From Limnomonas spitsbergensis (Eukaryota; Chlorophyta; Chlorophyceae; Chlamydomonadales), in contig JAYJMM010000038.1 in assembly GCA_037349105.1 (NCBI GenBank), positions 1-64,000 of the forward strand: a stretch of 64,000 bases of DNA, in the 5' to 3' direction. The position numbers and the translations under genes were made by a program. Below the pieces are notes generated by a model. That model was not told where the DNA came from. It did not search any database and saw only the letters and a list, made by a program, of their open reading frames with translations. This document shows, piece after piece, positions 24,501 to 36,500 of the stretch. Each line of letters opens with the position of its first letter. Within the stretch, counting starts at the first letter, position 1.

Positions 24501-27500
24501 TTCATGACCCCCTAAACCCTCACCAGCATGTCTTTCATGACCCCCTAAACCCTCACCAGCATGTCTTTCATGACCCCCTAAACCCTCACTAGCATGTCGT
24601 TCATGACCCCCTAAACCCTCACCAGCATGTCGTTCATGACGTGGTCCACCACACTGGCAATGAAGGGCTTGATGATGGCGGCAGAGTAGGTTCCACCTAA
24701 CCTCCCACAATCCAGGAGGTACTTGTACCGCGGGGGCTTCCGGAATGTCACCACGACCGCCCCTGTGGCACATATGAGGGTTTGGGGTTCGGGCCATGAA
24801 ATATTGCATATGGCCTGGGGCCATACAATGTTGGGGTTTGGGGCGAGAGGAGGTACTTGTACCGCAGAGTAGGTGAGGCGCCGTAGGTGTACTGCAGCTG
24901 ATATGTAGCTGAGGCATCCTAGGCGTACCGCAGCTAAAATATAGCTGAGGCACCCTAGGTGTACGGCAGCTGAATTGTAGCTGAGGCGCCCTAGGTGTTC
25001 GGCAGCTGAATTATAGCTGAGGCACCCTAGGTGTACGGCAGCTGAATTGTAGCTGAGGCACCCTAGGTGTTCGGCAGCTGAATTGTAGCTGAGGCGACCT
25101 AGGTGTTCGGCAGCTGAATTATAGCTGAGGCACCCTAGGTGTTCGGCAGCTGAATTATAGCTGAGGCACCCTAGGTGTTCGGCAGCTGAATTGTAGCTGA
25201 GGCACCCTAGGTGTTCGGCAGCTGAATTATAGCTGAGGCACCCTAGGTGTTCGGCAGCTGAATTGTAGCTGAGGCACCCTAGGTGTTCGGCAGCTGAATT
25301 ATAGCTGAGGCACCCTAGGTGTACGGCAGCTGAATTATAGCTGAGGCACCCTAGGTGTTCGGCAGCTGAATTATAGCTGAGGCACCCTAGGTGTACGGCA
25401 GCTGAATTATAGCTGAGGCACCCTAGGTGTACGGCAGCTGAATTATAGCTGAGGCACCCTAGGTGTACGGCAGCTGAATTATAGCTGAGGCACCCTAGGT
25501 GTTCGGCAGCTGAATTGTAGCTGAGGCACCCTAGGTGTTCGGCAGCTGAATTATAGCTGAGGCACCCTAGGTGTTCGGCAGCTGAATTGTAGCTGAGGCA
25601 CCCTAGGTGTTCGGCAGCTGAATTATAGCTGAGGCACCCTAGGTGTACGGCAGCTGAATTATAGCTGAGGCACCCTAGGTGTTCGGCAGCTGAATTGTAG
25701 CTGAGGCACCCTAGGTGTTCGGCAGCTGAATTGTAGCTGAGGCGCCCTAGGTGTTCGGCAGCTGAATTGTAGCTGAGGCACCCTAGGTGTTCGGCAGCTG
25801 AATTATAGCTGAGGCACCCTAGGTGTACGGCAGCTAATATGTAGCTGAGGCGACCTAAGTGTACAGCAGCTGAATTATAGCTGAGGCACCCTAGGTGTAC
25901 GGCAGCTGAATTATAGCTGAGGCACCCTAGGTGTACGGCAGCTAATATGTAGCTGAGGCACCCTAGGTGTACAGCAGCTGATATGTAGCTGAGGCGACCC
26001 AGTGTACCGCAGCTGATATGTAGCTGAGGCGACCTAGGTGTACCACGGGTGATATGTAGCTGAGGCGACCCAGTGTACCGCAGCTGATATGTAGCTGAGG
26101 CGACCTAGGTGTACCACGGGTGATATGTAGCTGAGGCAACCTAGGAGCACCGCAGCGCATTGTAGCTGATTTCCCTGTTTTGTCTCACCGAATCCTGGCA
26201 CTTTGCCGATTAGGGGTGCCAGCTGCACGTTGACCATGGCCGAAAAGCTGACATCGGTGATGCGCGGAAATATCTTGGGTTCGGCTAGGCCTCTGAGGGG
26301 AGAATGTGGGAGCAGGGGGAGGTGGGGGAGGGGAGGAGGGGTTGGTGGAAATATTTTGGGCTCGGCTAGGCCTCTGAGGGAAGAAGTGGGAGCAAGGGGA
26401 GGTGGGGGGAGAAGGAGGAGGGATTGGTGGAAGGGCACAATGGGCTCTGCCGGGAGGGAAGAACGGGAGGGGGAGAGGGGTTGGTGGAGACTTGGGCACA
26501 AAATGGGCCAGGCCTCTGAGGAAGAACGGGGGGACAGGAGGGGGAGGGGAGCAACAATCAAAGGGGTCTAGAAGGAGGAGGGGAAGGGAGAGTGGAGGCG
26601 CAAAAAAAGGAATAACCCCCTGAAAGCAGGGGGGGGAAGCAGTCGAAGGGGAGAGGATAGGGGGGGGGGGGGGTATTCAAGAGGGTAGAACGGGGAGAGG
26701 AGGGAGGAGCAGCATACCTCTGAGAAGAGGAGGGGGGAGAGAGTTGGGGGCAGCAGTCAAAGGGGAGAGGAGAGGGGAGCATGCCTCTGAGGGGGGAAGG
26801 GGGAAGAGAGGTGGAGGCAGCTGTCGGAGGGGAGAGGAGGGGGGAGCATGTCTCTGAGGGGGGAAGGGGGAAGGGAGGTGGGGCAGCAGTCGAAGGGTAG
26901 AGGAGGGAGGAGCAAACCTCTGAGGGGGGAAGGGGGGAGAGAGGTGGGGGCAGCTGTTGGAGGGGAGAGGAGGGGGGAGCATGTCTCTGAGGGGGGAAGG
27001 GGGGAGAGAGGTGGGGGCAGCTGTCGGAGGGGAGAGGAGGGGAGGGAGAGGGGGGGCAGCAGTCAAAGGGGAGAGGGGGGGGGGGGAGAGGTGGGGCAGC
27101 AGTCAAAGGGGAGAGGAGGGAGGAGCATGCCTCTGAGGGGGGAAGGGGGGAGAGAGGTGGGGGCAGCTGTTGGAGGGGAGAGGAGGGGGGAGAGAGGGGG
27201 GGCAGCAGTCAAAGGGGAGAGGGGGGGGGGAGAGGGGGGGCAGCAGTCAAAGGGGAGAGGAGGGAGGAGCATGTCTCTGAGGGGGGAAGGGGGGAGAGAG
27301 GTGGGGGCAGCTGTTGGAGGGGAGAGGAGGGGGGAGAGAGGGGGGGCAGCAGTCAAAGGGGAGAGGGGGGGGGGGAGAGGGGGGGCAGCAGTCAAAGGGG
27401 AGAGGAGGGAGGAGCATGCCTCTGAGGGGGGAAGGGGGGAGAGAGGTGGGGGCAGCTGTTGGAGGGGAGAGGAGGGGAGGGAGAGGGGGGGCAGCAGTCA

Positions 27501-30500
27501 AAGGGGAGAGGAGGGGAAGGAGAGGTGGGGCAGCAGTCAAAGGGGAGAGGAGGGAGGAGCATGCCTCTGAGGGGGGAAGGGGGGAGAGAGGTGGGGGCAG
27601 CTGTTGGAGGGGAGAGGAGGGGGGAGAGAGGGGGGGCAGCAGTCAAAGGGGAGAGGAGGTAGGAGCATGCCTCTGAGGGGGGAAGGGGGGAGAGAGGTGG
27701 GGGCAGCTGTTGGAGGGGAGAGGAGGGGAGGGAGAGGGGGGGCAGCAGTCAAAGGGGAGAGGAGGGGAAGGAGAGGTGGGGCAGCAGTCAAAGGGGAGAG
27801 GAGGGAGGAGCATGCCTCTGAGGGGGGAAGGGGGGGAGATAGGGGGGTAGCTGTTGGAGGGGAGAGGAGGGGGGGGAGAGGTGGGGCAGCAGTCAAAGGG
27901 GAGAGGGGGGGGGGGGAGAGGGGGGGCAGCAGTCAAAGGGGAGAGGAGGGAGGAGCATGTCTCTGAGGGGGGAAGGGGGGAGAGAGGTGGGGGCAGCTGT
28001 TGGAGGGGAGAGGGGGGGGGGGGAGAGGGGGGGCAGCAGTCAAAGGGGAGAGGAGGGAGGAGCATGCCTCTGAGGGGGGAAGGGGGGAGAGAGGTGGGGG
28101 CAGCTGTTGGAGGGGAGAGGAGGGGGGAGAGAGGGGGGGCAGCAGTCAAAGGGGAGAGGAGGGAGGAGCATGCCTCTGAGGGGGGAAGGGGGGAGAGAGG
28201 TGGGGGCAGCTGTTGGAGGGGAGAGGAGGGGAGGGAGAGGGGGGGCAGCAGTCAAAGGGGAGAGGAGGGAGGAGCATGTCTCTGAGGGGGGAAGGGGGGA
28301 GAGAGGTGGGGGCAGCTGTTGGAGGGGAGAGGGGGGGGGGGAGAGGGGGGGCAGCAGTCAAAGGGGAGAGGAGGGAGGAGCATGCCTCTGAGGGGGGAAG
28401 GGGGGAGAGAGGTGGGGGCAGCTGTTGGAGGGGAGAGGAGGGGGGAGAGAGGGGGGGCAGCAGTCAAAGGGGAGAGGAGGGGGGGGAGAGGGGGGGCAGC
28501 AGTCAAAGGGGAGAGGAGGTAGGAGCATGCCTCTGAGGGGGGAAGGGGGGGAGATAGGGGGGTAGCTGTTGGAGGGGAGAGGAGGGGGGAGATAGGTGGG
28601 GTAGCAGTCAAAGGGGTGTGCACAGGCGTGGGTGTAAATAGGCTCGGCCAGGCCTCTGAGTGGAGAATGGGGGGACAGAAGGTGAGAGGAGAGGGAGGGG
28701 AAGGGAAGGGAAGAGGGGGGGGGGGCATGTCTGAGGGGGGAAACGGGGGGGCGGAAGGGGAGAGGAGATGAAGGGGAGGGGAGGGGTGGGCATGTATGAG
28801 GGGGGAAACGGGGGGGCGGAAGGGGAGAGGAGATGAAGGGGAGGGGAGGGTGGGCATGTCTGAGGGGGGAAACGGGGGGGCGGAAGGGGAGAGGAGATGA
28901 AGGGGAGGGGAGGGGTGCATGTATGAGGGGGGAAACGGGGGGGCGGAAGGGGAGAGGAGATGAAGGGGAGGGGGGAGGGGGGTGGGCATGTATGAGGGGG
29001 GAAACGGGGGGGTGGAAGGGGAGAGGAGATGAAGGGGAGGGGAGGGGTGGGCATGTATGAGGGGGGAAACGGGGGGGCGGAAGGGGAGAGGAGATGAAGG
29101 GGAGGGGAGGGGTGGGCATGTATGAGGGGGGAAACGGGGGGGCGGAAGGGGAGAGGAGATGAAGGGGAGGGGAGGGGTGGGGCATGTATGAGGGGGGAAA
29201 CGGGGGGGCGGAAGGGGAGAGGAGATGAAGGGGAGGGGAGGGGTGGGCATGTATGAGGGGGGAAACGGGGGGTGGAAGGGGAGAGGAGATGAGGGGGAGG
29301 GGAGGGGTGCATGTATGAGGGGGGAAACGGGGGGGCGGAAGGGGAGAGGAGATGAAGGGGAGGGGAGGGGTGGGCATGTATGAGGGGGGAAACGGGGGGG
29401 CGGAAGGGGAGAGGAGATGAAGGGGAGGGGAGGGTGGGCATGTCTGAGGGGGGAAACGGGGGGGCGGAAGGGGAGAGGAGATGAAGGGGAGGGGAGGGTG
29501 GGCATGTCTGAGGGGGGAAACGGGGGGGCGGAAGGGGAGAGGAGATGAAGGGGAGGGGAGGGTGGGCATGTCTGAGGGGGGAAACGGGGGGGCGGAAGGG
29601 GAGAGGAGATGAAGGGGAGGGGAGGGGTGCATGTATGAGGGGGGAAACGGGGGGGCGGAAGGGGAGAGGAGATGAAGGGGAGGGGGGGGTGGGCATGTAT
29701 GAGGGGGGAAACGGGGGGGTGGAAGGGGAGAGGAGATGAAGGGGAGGGGAGGGGTGGGCATGTATGAGGGGGGAAACGGGGGGGCGGAAGGGGAGAGGAG
29801 ATGAAGGGGAGGGGAGGGGTGCATGTATGAGGGGGGAAACGGGGGGGCGGAAGGGGAGAGGAGATGAAGGGGAGGGGAGGGGTGCATGTCTGAGGGGGGA
29901 AACGGGGGGGCGGAAGGGGAGAGGAGATGAAGGGGAGGGGAGGGGTGGGCATGTATGAGGGGGGAAACGGGGGGGTGGAAGGGGAGAGGAGATGAAGGGG
30001 AGGGGAGGGGTGGGCATGTATGAGGGGGGAAACGGGGGGGCGGAAGGGGAGAGGAGATGAAGGGGAGGGGAGGGGTGGGCATGTATGAGGGGGGAAACGG
30101 GGGGGCGGAAGGGGAGAGGAGATGAAGGGGAGGGGAGGGGTGGGCATGTATGAGGGGGGAAACGGGGGGGCGGAAGGGGAGAGGAGATGAAGGGGAGGGG
30201 AGGGGTGCATGTATGAGGGGGGAAACGGGGGGTGGAAGGGGAGAGGAGATGAAGGGGGAAGGGAGGGGTGGGCATGTATGAGGGGGGAAACGGGGGGGCG
30301 GAAGGGGAGAGGAGATGAAGGGGGAAGGGAGGGGTGGGCATGTATGAGGGGGGAAACGGGGGGTGGAAGGGGAGAGGAGATGAAGGGGAGGGGAGGGGTG
30401 GGCATGTATGAGGGGGGAAACGGGGGGGCGGAAGGGGAGAGGAGATGAAGGGGGAAGGGGGAGGGGGGTGGGCATGTATGAGGGGGAAACGGGGGGGCGG

Positions 30501-33500
30501 AAGGGGAGAGGAGATGAAGGGGGAGGGGAGGGGTGGGCATGTATGAGGGGGGAAACGGGGGGGCGGAAGGGGAGAGGAGATGAAGGGGAGGGGAGGGGTG
30601 GGCATGTATGAGGGGGGAAACGGGGGGGCGGAAGGGGAGAGGAGATGAAGGGGAGGGGAGGGGTGGGCATGTATGAGGGGGGAAACGGGGGGGCGGAAGG
30701 GGAGAGGAGATGAAGGGGAGGGGAGGGGTGCATGTATGAGGGGGGAAACGGGGGGCGGAAGGGGAGAGGAGATGAAGGGGAGGGGAGGGGTGGGCATGTA
30801 TGAGGGGGGAAACGGGGGGGCGGAAGGGGAGAGGAGATGAAGGGGAGGGGAGGGGTGCATGTATGAGGGGGGAAACGGGGGGTGGAAGGGGAGAGGAGAT
30901 GAAGGGGAGGGGAGGGGTGGGCATGTATGAGGGGGGAAACGGGGGGGCGGAAGGGGAGAGGAGATGAAGGGGAGGGGGGGGTGGGCATGTATGAGGGGGG
31001 AAACGGGGGGGTGGAAGGGGAGAGGAGATGAAGGGGAGGGGAGGGGTGGGCATGTATGAGGGGGGAAACGGGGGGGCGGAAGGGGAGAGGAGATGAAGGG
31101 GAGGGGGGGGGTGGGCATGTATGAGGGGGGAAACGGGGGGGCGGAAGGGGAGAGGAGATGAAGGGGAGGGGAGGGGTGGGCATGTATGAGGGGGGAAACG
31201 GGGGGGCGGAAGGGGAGAGGAGATGAAGGGGAGGGGAGGGGTGCATGTATGAGGGGGGAAACGGGGGGGCGGAAGGGGAGAGGAGATGAAGGGGAGGGGA
31301 GGGGTGGGCATGTATGAGGGGGGAAACGGGGGGGTGGAAGGGGAGAGGAGATGAAGGGGAGGGGAGGGGTGGGCATGTATGAGGGGGGAAACGGGGGGGT
31401 GGAAGGGGAGAGGAGATGAGGGGGAGGGGGGAGGGGGGTGGGCATGTATGAGGGGGGAAACGGGGGGGTGGAAGGGGAGAGGAGATGAGGGGGAGGGGGG
31501 AGGGGGGTGGGCATGTATGAGGGGGGAAACGGGGGGGTGGAAGGGGAGAGGAGATGAGGGGGAGGGGGGAGGGGGGTGGGCATGTATGAGGGGGGAAACG
31601 GGGGGGCGGAAGGGGAGAGGAGATGAAGGGGAGGGGGGGGGTGGGCATGTATGAGGGGGGAAACGGGGGGGCGGAAGGGGAGAGGAGATGAAGGGGAGGG
31701 GGGGGGTGGGCATGTATGAGGGGGGAAACGGGGGGGCGGAAGGGGAGAGGAGATGAAGGGGAGGGGAGGGGTGGGCATGTATGAGGGGGGAAACGGGGGG
31801 GTGGAAGGGGAGAGGAGATGAAGGGGAGGGGAGGGGTGGGCATGTATGAGGGGGGAAACGGGGGGGTGGAAGGGGAGAGGAGATGAAGGGGAGGGGAGGG
31901 GTGGGCATGTATGAGGGGGGAAACGGGGGGGCGGAAGGGGAGAGGAGATGAAGGGGAGGGGAGGGTGGGCATGTATGAGGGGGGAAACGGGGGGGCGGAA
32001 GGGGAGAGGAGATGAAGGGGAGGGGAGGGGTGCATGTATGAGGGGGGAAACGGGGGGGCAGAAGGGGAGAGGAGATGAAGGGGAGGGGAGGGGTGGGCAT
32101 GTATGAGGGGGGAAACGGGGGGGTGGAAGGGGAGAGGAGATGAAGGGGAGGGGAGGGGTGGGCATGTATGAGGGGGGAAACGGGGGGGTGGAAGGGGAGA
32201 GGAGATGAAGGGGAGGGGGGGGGTGGGCATGTATGAGGGGGGAAACGGGGGGGCGGAAGGGGAGAGGAGATGAAGGGGGAGGGGAGGGGTGGGCATGTAT
32301 GAGGGGGGAAACGGGGGGGCGGAAGGGGAGAGGAGATGAAGGGGAGGGGAGGGGTGCATGTATGAGGGGGGAAACGGGGGGGCGGAAGGGGAGAGGAGAT
32401 GAAGGGGAGGGGGGAGGGGGGTGGGCATGTATGAGGGGGGAAACGGGGGGGCGGAAGGGGAGAGGAGATGAAGGGGGAGGGGAGGGGTGGGCATGTATGA
32501 GGGGGGAAACGGGGGGGCGGAAGGGGAGAGGAGATGAAGGGGGAAGGGGGAGGGGGGGGGGCATGTCTGAGGGGGGAAACGGGGGGGCGGAAGGGTAGAG
32601 GAGGAGGGGGAGGGGAGGAGGGGGAGGTAGCATTGTCGGCGTCGCCGCTCCAGCAAGCTACCTCTTAATATCTGATGTAACATACCTTGTTTTTTTATTT
32701 GGTTGATCTTAATCACTTATGCAGAGAATCGCTCGAAGGCCAGCGAGCGTTGGGAACCCACACCAGCAAGTGCTATGATCTCGTGAGGGTAGCATTATTG
32801 GCGTCGCCGCACCATCAAATGCCGCAATGTTATGTGCTTGTATACATTTTACTGATATGGCTTATCTTGATCACTCATGTGGAAAGCAGCTCGATGCCCA
32901 GCGTGATGTTGGCGTCACCACACCATCAAATGCCACAATGTGATGTGCTTGTATATATTTTACTTAATGACTTATTTACTAATTTACTGATACCGTAGAT
33001 TGGATTTGCCTTCCCTCAGATATAAAAAAATATTTATTTTAGTGCTGCCCCTGACAGCAAGCATTCCACCAAAACCCATTCCTGACTGAAAACTGGCGTA
33101 GACAATCGATCATTAGTGAATTTATAGACCCTTCAACCTCAAACAACATTAATTATGAGGGAAGCCAAAGCAGATGTACTGTATGGCTTATCTTGATCAC
33201 TCACGCGGAGAATATCTCGATGGCCAGCGTGATGTTGGCATCGCCGCACCAGCGCACGCCAAACTCAAGTTCCAGCCCATGCTCGCCATTTTCGTTGACC
33301 CAAATGCCTGGGAGTACACAGGGAGGAGGGGAGAAGGTTGCGGTGGTGAGAGGGGGGAGAGGGGAGACACGGGGAGGAGAAGGTTGTGGTGGAAGAGGTG
33401 GGAGCCACTGTCTGCTTTCCAGCTCTTCAGCTGCAATTCAGCTACCATTCAGCTGCAACTCAGCTACATCAAGATAAACTCCGCTGCGAGCCCATGTTCA

Positions 33501-36500
33501 CCATCCTTGTCGACCCCTATCACTGAGAGACACGGGGGGGGGGGGGGGGGGTGAAGGTGGAGGAGGTGGTAGCCACTGCCTGCTTTCTACTTCTTCAGCT
33601 ACCCGTCAGCCACCATTCAGCTACATCACGATCAACTCCACTGTCAGCCCATGTGACCATCCTTGGGGGGAGGTGGAAGAGGTGGGAGCCACTGTATGTT
33701 CCTACTTCTTCAGCTGTCATTCAGCTACCCGGCAGCCACCATTCAGCTACCATTCAGCCACCATTCAGGTGCAATTAAATTCAGGAAAGAGTGTTGCATT
33801 AAAATATAAACCAACAGCAGGATGTCTACAGCCGCGGCCTAGGGACTCCCCTACCCCTCACGCCACCGACTCTCGGTGGAGTAGTCTTTCTTCATTTAGT
33901 CCCAACAGCACCCCATGCACTCACTCTCCATGCGGAAAATAGTATGTCCCCAAGATGAACTGCTCTCAATGCGGAAAGGATGCGCCCCCAGACGCAAACG
34001 TAAGCAGATGTATGGCATTAAAACCTGTATGCTACTCATCCTTAATGCGGATAGGTGCATTCCTTCATGTTGTTGTCACAAAGTTAACGCAACCACCCAC
34101 AGCCTTTTGCGAAAGGGCCAGACAGAGCAAACCTGGGGGACACTAACCACATTAAAGCCAACTGCTTAAAAGCGATGCTCTTGAAAGCGATGCTCTTGAA
34201 AGCGATGCTCTTGAAAGCGATGCTCTTGAAAGCGATGCTCTTGATCTGCGCCTTCGTCAAATCGGCACCTGGGTCCCTACAGCGCGCCATCACTCACTCT
34301 CGATGCGAAAAGGAGCGTCGCCAAAGGTGAACTGTTTGAAAGTGATGTTCTTGATGGGTACCTTCGTCGCATGGAGCTGCTCGTCCATGATGGGGCCCAC
34401 AGAGTCCTACAGGGACGGGAGAGGGGGGAGGGGGGGTGGACAGCTAATGGCGTTTTATTAGCACTTTTTCGCATGCAGCTGTTCCTGAGTCCTGATAGAG
34501 GGAGGAGGGGAGGGGGCTGAAAGGTCCAGGGTTGAAGAGCATGTGGGAAGCTGATAGCTCTTGATGGGCACCTTAATCAAATGGAGCGATTCCTCCATGA
34601 TGGGTCCCAAAGACTCCTGAGGGGGGAGGGGGGGGGGTGAAGTGTGTAAGGGATATGGCTCTTGATGGGCACCTTCATCAAATGGAGCTATTCCTCCTTG
34701 ATGGGTCCCATAGACTCCTGAGGGGGGAGGGGGGGGGGTGAAGTGTGTATGGCATATGCCTCTTGATGGGCACCTTAATCAGATGGAGTGATTCCTTCTT
34801 GATGGGTCCCATAGACTCCTGAGGGGGGAGGGGGTGTGTGTGAAGTGTGTATGGCATATGCCTCTTGATGGGCACCTTAATCAAATGGAGCGATTCCTCC
34901 TTGATGGGTCCCATAGACTCCTGAGGGGGGAGGGGGTGTGTGTGAAGTGTGTATGGCATATGCCTCTTGATGGGCACCTTAATCAGATGGAGTGATTCCT
35001 CCTTGATGGGTCCCATAGACTCCTGAGGAGGGAGGGGGGGGGGGTGTGAAGTGTGTAAAGCATATGGCTCTTGATGGGCGCCTTAATCAAATGGAGCTAT
35101 TCCTTCATGATGGGCCCCATAGACTCCTGAGGGGGGAGGGGGTGTGTGTGAAGTGTGTATGGCATATGGCTCTTGATGGGCACCTTAATCAAATGGAGCT
35201 ATTCCTCCATGATGGTTCCCATAGACTCCTGAGAGGGGAAGGGGGGTGAAGTGTATAAGGCATATGGCTCTTGATGGGCACCTTTATCAAATGGAGCTGT
35301 TCCTCGATGATTGGCCATTGGGCCCCAAAGACTCCTGATAGAGGGGCGGGGGGGGGGAGGGAGGTGGCCTTTAGGGCCGAGGGTTTAAGAACGTGTGGAC
35401 AGCTAATGGTCCCGAACCCTAGCTAGCAGGTCCCGAACCCTAGATAATAGGTCCCAAACCCTAGATAATAGGTCCTAAACCCTAGATATTTGGTCCCCAA
35501 CCCTAAATATGTGATCCTGAACCCTAGATAATTTGTCATAACCCTAGACATTTGGTCCCAAACCCTAGATAATAGGTCCTATACCCTAGATATTTAGTCC
35601 CAAACCCTAAATAATAGGTCATAAACCCTAGATAATAGGTTCTAAACCCTAGATAATAGGTCATAAACCCTAGATAATAGGTCCCGAACCCTAGATATTT
35701 GGTCCCGGACCCTATCTAATAGATCCTCAACCCTAGATAAAGATCCCATACCCTATGTAACAGATCCTCAACCCTAGATAAAAGATCCCAGACCCTATGT
35801 AATAGATCATAAACCCTAGATAAAAGATCCCAGACCCTATATAACAGGTCTTGAACCCTTTAAAACAGGTGACCCTTTCATCAGCCTACGCACACCTCGG
35901 TCCACACACCCAATACCCTAGTCTCAAGCATACAATCCGCCCTCCCCCTGCCCCCCCCTCCTCCCCCCCCACACACCTCCTCTCTTCTCCCTCCCCTCCC
36001 CCTGCTCTACCCTTACCTTGATTATCTTACACACACCGGTCAACCTTAAACCCTGCCCCCCCCCCCCTCCCCCCTTACCTTGATTATCTTACACACGCCT
36101 CGATCCACAAACGGCCACACCTCCAACAACCAGGAGTTCAGCCACTGCGACCAGGAGGCATCAAACAGTTCCTGGGTCAATACCGCAAGCTTAATTGACA
36201 TATCTATATCAAGTCCAATTTCAGAGACATCATCACATCAGGTATGTTAGCTTTGAGGTCGGGGTGAGTTCAGCCACTGCGACCTGCAGGAGGCATCAAA
36301 CGGGTTCCGGGTCAAGCAGCTCAAAGAGTTATATTTATGAACTCCGGTTTAAGACTCGGGGCAAAGTTACGCTGTCGGGGAGGGAGACATCATACAAGGG
36401 ACCGACAAGGGAGTAAGACGAAGGAGATGGGGAAACGAATGAAGGAGGAACGATGGCAGAGAAATATTTGGGCTTCCAGTTCTACGTCGGAGAATAACCT

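Noticed and set aside
26203..28536. Gly/Glu/Arg-rich plus-strand proteins (VKGERGGGEGGQQSKG)
   Set aside because: Purine-rich repeat read-through opposite the gene strand.
28252..32716. Proline/serine/histidine-rich minus-strand frames of 1282 to 1452 codons
   Set aside because: Exact translation of the 65 bp minisatellite in three overlapping frames, all open because the repeat lacks stops; no unique sequence.
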